DNA of 11,914 nt from Candidatus Atribacteria bacterium. Lineage in GTDB: Bacteria; Atribacterota; Atribacteria; Atribacterales; Caldatribacteriaceae. Shown piece after piece: positions 6,755 to 11,914 of the stretch. The stretch covers positions 1-11,914 of the forward strand of contig JARRCQ010000024.1 in NCBI GenBank assembly GCA_029982105.1, written 5' to 3'. The translations under genes were made by a program, and so were the position numbers. Numbering within the stretch: position 1 is the first letter of the stretch; each line of letters begins with the position of its first letter. Below the pieces are notes generated by a model. It saw only the letters and a program-made list of their open reading frames with translations, made no database searches and was not told where the DNA came from.

Positions 6755-8611
6755 TCATTTCTCCAACAAAATATAGAGAGCTGCTATATCTGAAGGAGTA
6801 ACTCCTGCCACCCGGGCCGCTTGTCCTAAGGTGGCAGGTTTTACTTTTTGTAGTTTTTCCCGTGCTTCCCGAGAAATCACGGGGAGGGAAGAAAAGTCAA
6901 AATCAGGAGGAATGGTTTTGTTTTCCATTTTCTTAAACTCTTCTATTTCTCTTTTTTGCCGCTCGATGTATCCTCGATATTTTATTTCTATCTCTACTTC
7001 TTCAATCACTTGAGATTCGAGAAATGGCCTTTCTGGGTCAAAAGGAGCTAAATCGAAGTAATTAATTTCTGGGCGAGTAAGAAGAGCGCTGGCTTTTGTT
7101 GCTTCTTTTATCGGATTGGTTCCTTTTTTAGCTAGTAAGCTCTGAAGCTGAGGAGTGGGAGGGATAATAAGGTGAGAGAGGCGTTCAATTTCTTTTTGGA
7201 TTTCCCCTCTCTTTTTCTCTACCCGCTTATGTTCTTTTTTGTTTATTATTCCTCGCTCATAAGCATAAGATTCAAGACGAAGGTCGGCGTTGCTGTGGCG
7301 AACAACTAAGCGAAACTCCACTTTCCCGGTGCGTAACCTATAAGGTTCATCTACTCCTTTGGTTACTAAGTCATCAATCATAACTCCAATATAGCTTTCA
7401 TCTCGCTGAAGGATTAAGGGAGGTAGATTTTTGACATAACTTGCAGCATTAATCCCCGCTATTATACCCTGTCCTGCTGCTTCTTCGTATCCTGATGTTC
7501 CATTAATTTGTCCAGCCAAAAATAAACCGGGAATTTCTCGACACTCAAGAGAGGCTCGCAATTGATCGGGTAAAACGTAATCATATTCAATTCCATACCC
7601 CGGTCTTATTATGTGTGCTTGTTCTAAGCCAGCTATAGAATGGACTATTTCCCATTGGATTTCTTCTGGTAGCGAAGTAAAAAGACCTTGAACATAAATT
7701 TCGTTGCTTTCCTCTCCCTCTGGCTCCAAAAAAAGGAGATGGTTGTCTCTTTCGGGAAACCGATAAACTTTATCTTCTAAAGAAGGACATTCTCGCACAG
7801 AAGAGGTGTCAGCAACTGAGTAGAGGAGAGGAGAGCGATGGAAGTTAGATTTTATGATATCACAAGTTTTTTTGGAAGTATGAGCGATAAAAACCGATGC
7901 TCCTTTATAAACCCTAGGAAATCCGGTAAAAGAGAAGCACAGAGGTTCTTCATCGCTTTTTTGTTCTTCTAATAAAGAAAAATCTATAGTTCTTCGGTCT
8001 AATCGGGGGGGAGTGCAAGTATTAAGCCGGCCTAATTGTAGTCCCATCTGACGCAAATTAGAAGCCAAATCTACCGAGGGGAATTCTCCTTGCCTTCCGG
8101 CGGGGTAGCTTAGTTCTCCAATTTTTATTACTCCATTTAAGAAAGTGCCAGTGCATAAGACTACAGCCGGAGCGAAAAAAGTGGTTTGGTTTTTCACTTT
8201 TACTCCTTTCACTTTCCCTTTTTCATCTTGTAATATTTCGGTAGCTTCTCCCTGAAAAATATGGAGATTGGGCATACTTTCTAAAAATTTTCTCATAATT
8301 AAACTGTATAGGTCTCGTTTGGTTTGAGCTCGCAGGGTTTGTACCGCTGGTCCTTTTCCAGTATTAACTTTCCTTATGTGGATAGTAGAAAGGTCAGTAA
8401 CTTTAGCTATTAACCCCCCTAAAGCATCTACCTCCCTTACTACTTGTCCTTTCCCTGGTCCTCCAATAGCCGGATTACAAGGCATAAGAGCTAAATGATG
8501 AATAGTAGTAGTTAAAAGAAGAGTTTTTTCTCCCATTCGAGCCGAAACGTAGGCAGCTTCGCAACCGGCATGCCCTCCTCCAATTACAATCACATCGTAG
8601 TCTTTTTCCAT
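6755..8611 (-). CDS. mnmG: tRNA uridine-34 5-carboxymethylaminomethyl modification enzyme MnmG (GidA)
   Basis: MnmG works with the GTPase MnmE to add the 5-aminomethyl-type group to wobble uridine 34 of certain tRNAs, using FAD, NADH and methylene-tetrahydrofolate. The 618-aa length is standard. The N-terminal FAD fold is DVIVIGGGHAGCEAA (6-20). CNPAIGGPGKG (47... to 55 region) carries the first conserved cysteine, and NTGKGPAVQTLRAQ (83-96), CTGTFLNG (153-160), the second cysteine C275 in ECPSLEDK, and GQINGTSGYEEAAGQG (367-382) follow. The block before C275 reads SSVREC where most relatives have GPRYC. ATG has GGGAG (8617-8621 on the plus strand) 5 nt upstream. It lies 16 nt downstream of purH on the same strand, so the two probably form an operon. 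mnmE is not present in the window. Confidence 0.96.
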   Translation of the reverse strand: MEKDYDVIVIGGGHAGCEAAYVSARMGEKTLLLTTTIHHLALMPCNPAIGGPGKGQVVREVDALGGLIAKVTDLSTIHIRKVNTGKGPAVQTLRAQTKRDLYSLIMRKFLESMPNLHIFQGEATEILQDEKGKVKGVKVKNQTTFFAPAVVLCTGTFLNGVIKIGELSYPAGRQGEFPSVDLASNLRQMGLQLGRLNTCTPPRLDRRTIDFSLLEEQKSDEEPLCFSFTGFPRVYKGASVFIAHTSKKTCDIIKSNFHRSPLLYSVADTSSVRECPSLEDKVYRFPERDNHLLFLEPEGEESNEIYVQGLFTSLPEEIQWEIVHSIAGLEQAHIIRPGYGIEYDYVLPDQLRASLECREIPGLFLAGQINGTSGYEEAAGQGIIAGINAASYVKNLPPLILQRDESYIGVMIDDLVTKGVDEPYRLRTGKVEFRLVVRHSNADLRLESYAYERGIINKKEHKRVEKKRGEIQKEIERLSHLIIPPTPQLQSLLAKKGTNPIKEATKASALLTRPEINYFDLAPFDPERPFLESQVIEEVEIEIKYRGYIERQKREIEEFKKMENKTIPPDFDFSSLPVISREAREKLQKVKPATLGQAARVAGVTPSDIAALYILLEK

Positions 8612-8627
8612 AAATTCTCCCTTAAAA

Positions 8628-10178
8628 TTAATGTCGGAAATGGCGAATTCCAGTAAAAATCATACTAATCCCTAATCTATTGCAAGCCTGGATAGAATCT
8701 TCATCTCTGATGGATCCACCAGGCTGAATGATAGCAGTGATTCCATTTTTCCCTGCTTCTTCTACCACATCAGGGAAAGGAAAGAAAGCATCGGAAGCTA
8801 AAACTGCTCCTTTTTCTCGCCCTTGCGCTTTAAGAATGGCTATATATAGAGCATCAATTCTACTCATCTGCCCCGCTCCAACTCCCACTGTTTGTCGGTC
8901 TTTAGCTAATACGATGGCATTGGATTTAACATGTTTAGCTACCTTCCAGGCAAATAATAAATCTTCTTCCTCTTGAGGAGTAGGTTTTTTCTCCGTTACT
9001 ACTTGTAGCTTATCCTTATCCAGGTCAATTATATCTTTATCTTGTAAGAGAAACCCTCCATCTACTTTTTTTAAGTCAAAATACGCAGGGGAAGATAAGG
9101 GAGCTTTAATAATTCGCAAATTCTTCTTGGAAGAAAAAATTTCTTGGGCACCTTCTTCGTATTCTGGAGCAATGACCACTTCTATAAACAATTTCCTGAA
9201 GATTTCAGCACTTTCTTTATCTACCGAACGATTAAAAGCTACAATCCCTCCATAGGCCGACACTGGGTCTCCAGAAAGCGCTTTTTGAGCAGCTACTGAA
9301 AGGTTGGAATCAGTTGCTACTCCACAAGGATTATTGTGTTTTACTATTACCACTGCTGGTTCTTCGTATTCTCTAACCAAACCGAAGGCAGCTTGGACAT
9401 CGTAAAGATTGTTAAAAGAGAGTTCTTTCCCTCCCCAGTGCTCCATATGTCTCATAAAACCTTGAGAATCCAAAGATAAGTCTTCATAAAAAGCTCCTCG
9501 TTGGTGGGGATTTTCTCCATAGCGAAGAGGGTATTTTTTGCGAAGTAACAGGGAAAATTGAGGATAAAAAGGTTCTTCTTCAGGATAAGTAAGTTTAGTG
9601 AGGTAATTGGCAATATGGCTATCATAAGCTGAAGTCTGCAAAAAAGCCTCTATAGCCCACTGTTGAGATTTTTCTTCGGGAAAAGCTCCTCCGTTTTTGG
9701 TCATTTCTTCCATTAATTCTTGATATTGACCAGGGGAAGACACTACTACCACATATCGGAAATTCTTAGCTGAGGCACGAAGGAGAGTGATTCCTCCAAT
9801 ATCAATTTCTTCTACTACTTTCTCTAAAGAAGTTTCTCCTTGTTCTACCATTTTTAGGAAAGGATAGAGATTACATACCACCAGGTCTAAGGGTTTAATG
9901 TGATGTTTTTGCAAGTCTTCTTGGTCTTTGGGGTAGTCTCTTCGGGCTAATATTCCTCCCTCGATTACCGGATGTAAGGTTTTTACTCGTCCTCCCAGTA
10001 TTTCTGGAAACCCGGTGAGCTCCGAAACTTCTTTTACCTCTATTCCTAAATTATGGATAAATTTAGCTGTTCCACCAGTTGCAATTATTTCCACTCCTTG
10101 CTTTTGTAAAAAGGGAGCTAACTCCTCTAAGCCGGTTTTATCAGAAACACTAATTAAAGCCGTATTTATTTTAATCAA
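8628..10178 (-). CDS. purH: Bifunctional AICAR formyltransferase / IMP cyclohydrolase PurH
   Basis: PurH carries out the last two steps of purine synthesis: formylation of AICAR with 10-formyl-THF, then ring closure to IMP. From TTG 10178 it is 516 aa, the normal length. The N-terminal MGS-like cyclohydrolase domain (about 1-145) has ALISVSDKTG (7-16), ATGGT (33-37) and GGRVKTLHP (62-70). The formyltransferase domain has RYGENPHQ (219-226), SFNNLYD (254-260), VKHNNPCG (279-286) with the catalytic Lys-His pair, DPVSAYGG (304-311), and the terminal TGIRHFRH. The start is inferred: on the minus strand GGGAGGTGA is followed by AAAGA and then TTG, giving proper spacing. A GTG at 10187 lies inside that ribosome site and is less likely. 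mnmG follows after 16 nt. Confidence 0.95.
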   Translation of the reverse strand: MIKINTALISVSDKTGLEELAPFLQKQGVEIIATGGTAKFIHNLGIEVKEVSELTGFPEILGGRVKTLHPVIEGGILARRDYPKDQEDLQKHHIKPLDLVVCNLYPFLKMVEQGETSLEKVVEEIDIGGITLLRASAKNFRYVVVVSSPGQYQELMEEMTKNGGAFPEEKSQQWAIEAFLQTSAYDSHIANYLTKLTYPEEEPFYPQFSLLLRKKYPLRYGENPHQRGAFYEDLSLDSQGFMRHMEHWGGKELSFNNLYDVQAAFGLVREYEEPAVVIVKHNNPCGVATDSNLSVAAQKALSGDPVSAYGGIVAFNRSVDKESAEIFRKLFIEVVIAPEYEEGAQEIFSSKKNLRIIKAPLSSPAYFDLKKVDGGFLLQDKDIIDLDKDKLQVVTEKKPTPQEEEDLLFAWKVAKHVKSNAIVLAKDRQTVGVGAGQMSRIDALYIAILKAQGREKGAVLASDAFFPFPDVVEEAGKNGITAIIQPGGSIRDEDSIQACNRLGISMIFTGIRHFRH

Positions 10179-10233
10179 TCTTTTCACCTCCCGAATCTAG
10201 GTTTGGTTTTTTCGAAACTCTAAAAATTCCTAC

Positions 10234-10249
10234 TTTAACCCTGGTTAAA
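10234..10249. promoter_or_regulatory. Perfect 7+2+7 palindrome in the purH leader; candidate operator
   Basis: TTTAACC and GGTTAAA flank a central CT, giving a 16-bp inverted repeat. It lies about 13-28 nt downstream of the predicted purH transcription start and well before the ribosome site, which is a classic place for a repressor operator. It does not look like the E. coli PurR box. The regulator is unknown and not encoded in this window. Confidence 0.45.
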
Positions 10250-10268
10250 TGTCTGCTGAGCTTAGTTT

Positions 10269-10297
10269 ATTATATCAGAAGATAGAAGGGCTTCCAG
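10269..10297 (-). promoter_or_regulatory. Predicted purH-mnmG promoter, extended -10 type
   Basis: On the minus strand TGATATAAT (perfect TATAAT at 10274-10269, with the TG of an extended -10) is preceded at 17 nt by CTGGAA (10297-10292), a weak -35. The transcript would start near 10262 and have a leader of about 85 nt before TTG 10178. Confidence 0.55.
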
Positions 10298-10360
10298 TTA
10301 AGTTCCTTTTTTTCTGCAAAAGTAGACAGCTCCCTTTGTAGTCTCAGGATTTCTTAATAC

Positions 10361-10426
10361 TTGGTCATATAACGGCTTTCATTCATAAGGAATTTATACT
10401 ATAGTATCCGTAATACTAATGACCAA
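10361..10426. repeat. 66-bp inverted-repeat element with nested palindrome
   Basis: TTGGTCAT (10361-10368) pairs with ATGACCAA (10419-10426), and inside it ACGG (10372-10375) pairs with CCGT (10408-10411). The interior contains a perfect 10-bp palindrome TACTATAGTA (10397-10406). It could be a small miniature-transposon-like element or a structured regulatory site upstream of purH. Only one full copy is visible. Confidence 0.4.
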
Positions 10427-10511
10427 TTGGAGGGAATTGCCATTTCTTTTCCGTCATTGCGAAAATAAAGCAGCCTGCAGCGCTTCCCCTCTCATGAACT
10501 CCTTTTTATTC

Positions 10512-10588
10512 GTCACCCCTGAATGCCTTTATCAGGGGTCTACGGTTTTGTAGTCTTTAGATTTCCGATTAAAGCGCTCGGGAATGGC
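10512..10588. repeat. REP/BIME-like 77-bp element, copy 1
   Basis: The left unit (10512-10543) has GTCA, then a 7-bp stem CCCCTGA/TCAGGGG around a 9-nt loop, then TCTAC. The right unit (10557-10588) has TTAGA, a 7-bp stem TTTCCGA/TCGGGAA (one G-T pair) around a 9-nt loop, then TGGC. Each unit is 32 nt and the two face each other. The middle can also pair (CTAC at 10540-10543 with GTAG at 10550-10553). This is the most diverged right half of the three copies. Confidence 0.75.
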
Positions 10589-10601
10589 GGAAAGGGAAGA
10601 C

Positions 10602-10623
10602 GTCATCCTTGAATGCTTTTATC
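10602..10623. repeat. Truncated copy of the BIME left unit
   Basis: GTCATCCTTGAATG and the following TTTTATC match the first two thirds of the left 32-nt unit with two C-to-T changes. The closing arm and foot are missing. It lies directly before full copy 2. Confidence 0.5.
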
Positions 10624-10633
10624 GCCCTTGTCC

Positions 10634-10710
10634 GTCACCCCTGAATGTATTTATCAGGGGTCTACAGTATTTAAAAGAGTAGATTCCCGATAGGAACTTT
10701 CGGGAATGAC
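10634..10710. repeat. REP/BIME-like 77-bp element, copy 2 (best preserved)
   Basis: The left unit (10634-10665) is GTCA + stem CCCCTGA (10638-10644) / TCAGGGG (10654-10660) + TCTAC. The right unit (10679-10710) is GTAGA + stem TTCCCGA (10684-10690) / TCGGGAA (10700-10706) + TGAC. Both units are exactly 32 nt with 9-nt loops. The outer GTCA/TGAC and the inner TCTAC/GTAGA also pair, so one strand can fold as a four-way junction with no unpaired bases between stems. A GTAG foot beside a hairpin is typical of bacterial REP sequences moved by RAYT transposases. Confidence 0.8.
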
Positions 10711-10721
10711 AAAAAAGGGTT

Positions 10722-10839
10722 GTCACCCCTGAATGGTTCTATTCCTTCCTCTATGTTATCTCGAGGGTCGTTTGCTCGTATCCCGTGGCGATCTGGTTTT
10801 TGGAATTCTCCCTAATGAGAAACTTGGGATTGCCATGCC
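10722..10839. repeat. Composite repeat: BIME left-end sequence joined to a GCGAGG/GATTGCC-type repeat
   Basis: 10722-10766 begins with the GTCACCCCTGAATG head but diverges into CCTCTATG and ends in CGAGG. A 45-nt counterpart of the same length is at 11798-11842. It continues with TCCCGTGGCGATCTGG (10782-10797) and CTAATGAGAAACTTGGGATT (10812-10831). This resembles the widespread GTCATTGCGAGG...GATTGCC type of dispersed bacterial repeat. No coding potential is evident. Confidence 0.5.
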
Positions 10840-10908
10840 CAGAAGGAGGTTTTTACTCCTTCTGTGCTTTTTGCATCTTTATTTTTTTCTTAATCTTACG
10901 CCGTAGGC
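10840..10908 (-). repeat. Palindrome + spacer + hairpin module, inverted copy; terminator-like on the plus strand
   Basis: Read on the minus strand this is GCCTACGGCGTAA (10908-10896), a 31-nt A-rich spacer (10895-10865), then a 9-bp hairpin (10856-10864 with 10840-10848, 7-nt loop). The spacer has the same length as in the first module of the argJ-argB gap, while the stem sequence differs. On the plus strand the hairpin is followed by TGCTTTTT and then a T-rich tract, so it could act as an intrinsic terminator in that direction. Confidence 0.6.
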
Positions 10909-10996
10909 TGTCACTAGCAATGACCGTTTAGGAGGAAATTGCCCCTTTATGACCTTCTTTGTTTGTCATCCTTGAATGGTTCTGTCACTCTTTATC

Positions 10997-11073
10997 GTCA
11001 CCCCTGAGCGCCTCTGCGAGGGGTCTATGGTTTTTAAAAACATAGATTCCCGATAGAAAATTTCGGGAACGGC
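10997..11073. repeat. REP/BIME-like 77-bp element, copy 3
   Basis: The left unit (10997-11028) has GTCA, a stem starting CCCCT and closing AGGGG (with extra CGC/GCG pairing inside), then TCTAT. The right unit (11042-11073) has ATAGA, stem TTCCCGA/TCGGGAA with a 9-nt loop, then CGGC. The inner stem has become TCTATG (11024-11029) / CATAGA (11041-11046), a compensatory change from TCTAC/GTAGA. Spacing is identical to copy 2. A fragment of the head (GTCATCCTTGAATG) lies just upstream at 10965-10978. Confidence 0.75.
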
Positions 11074-11170
11074 AAAATAGTGGAGGTGAGGGGAATTACA
11101 CAGGAGGGAATGTGCGACCTACGTAGTATAAATGTTAAAAGGGTATAAGGATAAAAGAACGCTGGTAGGG

Positions 11171-11176
11171 TATAAT
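11171..11176 (+). promoter_or_regulatory. Candidate -10 box for the DUF4258-DUF2283 pair
   Basis: A perfect TATAAT lies 43 nt before the GTG start. There is no good -35 at 16-18 nt, so this is a weak prediction. Confidence 0.35.
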
Positions 11177-11219
11177 AACTTCAGGAGAAACAATATAGGA
11201 AGATGGAAGTGGCAATTCA

Positions 11220-11471
11220 GTGGTCGATTTTGAATTTTCTGAACATGCAGAAAATATGCGGGAAGAAAGAGGCATCCTCCTTGAGTGGGTGAGATTGACT
11301 CTGGAAGACCCGGTGAAGACGGAACAAAAGGGTGACGGTACAGTTCACTATATTCGGCCAATTGAGGAGTGTGGAGAAAAGTATTTGCGGGTGGTAGTGA
11401 ACCCAGATACTGTTCCCTGGAGAATAGTGACTCTCTTCTTTGACCGTAGATTAAAAAGGAGGTTACCATGA
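11220..11471 (+). CDS. DUF4258-type small protein, possible toxin-like partner
   Basis: This 83-aa protein has the DUF4258 pattern: an N-terminal F-x-F-S-x-HA (residues 4-9), M-R-E-ERGI (13-19), a helix ending in LEDP (28-31), then a beta-rich C-terminal half with HYIRP, YLRVVVNP (54-61) and a final RIVTLFFDRRLKRRLP stretch that is strongly basic. The family is small and of unproven function. Its compact alpha/beta shape and basic end recall RelE/BrnT-like proteins, which is inference only. Start: GTG 11220 is the first start after an in-frame TAG at 11196, with only a weak ribosome site (GGAAG, 11205-11209). Its stop overlaps the next gene by 4 nt. Confidence 0.8.
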   Translation: MVDFEFSEHAENMREERGILLEWVRLTLEDPVKTEQKGDGTVHYIRPIEECGEKYLRVVVNPDTVPWRIVTLFFDRRLKRRLP

Positions 11472-11668
11472 GATTGAGGGTAGACCGTAAAAATGATGCT
11501 GTGTATTTTCGGCTCAGTGAGTCAACCATTGTTGATTCCGAGGAAATACAGCCAGGCCTGATTCTTGATTATGATGATAAGGGAAATGTGGTAGGAATTG
11601 AAATACTGGGCGTTAGCAAAATAGTCCCACCCGAAACTTTGAAGAGTTTCCAGTTTGAGACGGTATAG
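11468..11668 (+). CDS. DUF2283-type small protein, partner of the DUF4258 protein
   Basis: This 66-aa protein matches DUF2283: an N-terminal strand RLRVDRKNDAVYFRLSES (2-19), GLILDYDDKGNVVGIEIL (30-47) and VSKI (49-52). The family is predicted to be a small beta-rich protein and has no proven biochemical role. The start is ATG 11468, overlapping the upstream stop (ATGA) and preceded by a strong Shine-Dalgarno site AAAGGAGG (11455-11462) 5 nt away. The downstream gene is therefore likely to be translated better than the upstream one, as is common when an antitoxin-like partner must be in excess. It is acidic, opposite in charge to its neighbour. A toxin-antitoxin role is a hypothesis from layout, not established. 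Confidence 0.85.
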   Translation: MRLRVDRKNDAVYFRLSESTIVDSEEIQPGLILDYDDKGNVVGIEILGVSKIVPPETLKSFQFETV

Positions 11669-11679
11669 ATTATTGATGG

Positions 11680-11706
11680 AAAAAAAGGGACAGCCTACTT
11701 TTTTTT
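11680..11706 (+). terminator. Possible A/T-rich bidirectional terminator after the DUF2283 gene
   Basis: AAAAAAAG (11680-11687) can pair with CTTTTTTT (11698-11705) around a 10-nt loop, ending in a run of eight T, 11 nt after the stop codon. The stem is almost all A-T, so it is weak. The loop contains GACAGCCTA, the beginning of the palindrome module found elsewhere. Confidence 0.35.
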
Positions 11707-11710
11707 GCTA

Positions 11711-11779
11711 TTATAAAAGGGGCATAACTGACGTTTAGAGTAGTAGAAGTGCCGCCAATAAGACCGTGCCCCTTTATAA
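11711..11779. repeat. 69-bp inverted-repeat element
   Basis: TTATAAAAGGGGCA (11711-11724) and TGCCCCTTTATAA (11767-11779) are inverted repeats differing by one base, around 42 nt of unique sequence. The right arm also resembles TGCCCCTTTATGAC at 10940-10953, so it may belong to a dispersed family. Function is unknown. Confidence 0.5.
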
Positions 11780-11797
11780 CTGAAATCACTCTCTTTT

Positions 11798-11863
11798 GTC
11801 ACCCCTGAATGGTTCTGTCTCTCCCTCTATGTCATCGCGAGGAGCAGGCAGCCTACGGCGTAA
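11798..11863 (+). repeat. Composite repeat copy ending in the TACGGCGTA palindrome
   Basis: 11798-11842 is a 45-nt copy of the composite seen at 10722-10766 (39 of 45 positions agree by eye), ending in GTCATCGCGAGG. It is followed at 11849-11863 by CAGCCTACGGCGTAA, with the perfect palindrome TACGGCGTA at 11854-11862. This links the two repeat families at one site. Confidence 0.55.
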
Positions 11864-11875
11864 GAAAAAAGAACA

Positions 11876-11897
11876 ATAAGGGGGTTTACCCCCTTAT
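11876..11897 (-). terminator. Perfect 9-bp hairpin; terminator-like on the minus strand
   Basis: ATAAGGGGG (11876-11884) pairs with CCCCCTTAT (11889-11897) around TTTA. Read on the minus strand, TTTTTT follows after five bases (11865-11870 region). It is the hairpin part of the palindrome-spacer-hairpin module starting at 11851, with a short 12-nt spacer. It could also end a minus-strand gene lying to the right of the window. Confidence 0.45.
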
Positions 11898-11914
11898 CAA
11901 CCCCCAAAAAGCAA

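Larger units (their letters stand above)
10188..11219. other. Gene-free repeat mosaic between the divergent purH and DUF4258 genes
   Basis: I find no credible coding sequence in this kilobase. It starts with the purH control region (to about 10300). A 66-bp inverted-repeat element comes next, then three 77-bp REP/BIME-like elements interleaved with truncated copies, a composite stretch with GCGATC...GATTGCC-type repeat pieces, a palindrome-hairpin module, and finally the DUF4258 promoter region. A further short shared segment is ATGACC...GGAGG.AATTGCC at 10419-10442 and 10920-10943. It looks like successive insertions of non-coding repeats. Confidence 0.6.

Noticed and set aside
10634..10710. 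tRNA or tRNA-like gene, because the element folds into a closed three-arm shape
   Set aside because: Stem lengths (4, 7, 5, 7) and loops of 9 and 13 nt do not fit a tRNA. There is no T-psi-C sequence or CCA-like end, and the three copies vary in ways a tRNA would not.
11203..11292. A 29-codon plus-strand frame from ATG 11203, as a leader or alternative start
   Set aside because: It is in another frame from the DUF4258 protein, ends after 29 codons and has no well-spaced ribosome site.
11119..11529. A 136-codon minus-strand reading frame over the DUF4258/DUF2283 start
   Set aside because: It is antisense to two recognisable families, has no recognisable motif or ribosome site, and looks like a shadow of the plus-strand genes.

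Overview
The window is AT-rich bacterial chromosomal DNA. It has bacterial-type Shine-Dalgarno sites, mixed ATG/GTG/TTG starts and tight gene spacing. It holds housekeeping biosynthesis genes followed by a repeat-rich accessory stretch. No rRNA, tRNA or transposase gene is visible, so I cannot place the phylum. The many small structured repeats, combined with ordinary core genes, would suit an uncultured or candidate-phylum bacterium, but that is only an impression.

Positions 1-6754, plus strand: an arginine operon, argJ (3' end only)-argB-argD-argG-argH, followed by glnA. ArgJ, ArgB and ArgD act on N-acetylated intermediates on the way to ornithine. ArgG and ArgH turn citrulline into arginine. 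GlnA makes glutamine, the usual nitrogen donor for carbamoyl phosphate. argF would normally sit between argD and argG but is not here. argD-argG are 21 nt apart, argG/argH overlap by 4 nt and argH/glnA by about 11 nt, so these four genes are probably cotranscribed. The argJ-argB gap (255 nt) is filled by a tandem array of a small structured repeat, and the argB-argD gap (203 nt) holds decayed repeat pieces.

Positions 6755-10178, minus strand: purH then mnmG, 16 nt apart, converging on glnA with the two stop codons directly abutting. purH has a good extended -10 promoter. Between that promoter and the start codon lies a 16-bp palindrome that could be an operator.

Positions 10188-11219: about 1 kb without a gene, made of dispersed repeats. 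The clearest family is a 77-bp REP/BIME-like element present three times. Each copy is two 32-nt hairpin units facing each other. A second family (a TACG-N-CGTA palindrome, an A-rich spacer and a 9-bp hairpin) recurs in the argJ-argB gap, at 10840-10908 and at the right end of the window.

Positions 11220-11668, plus strand: a two-gene cassette of small DUF4258- and DUF2283-type proteins overlapping by 4 nt, with the layout of a toxin-antitoxin-like pair. More inverted repeats and repeat copies follow to the end of the window.
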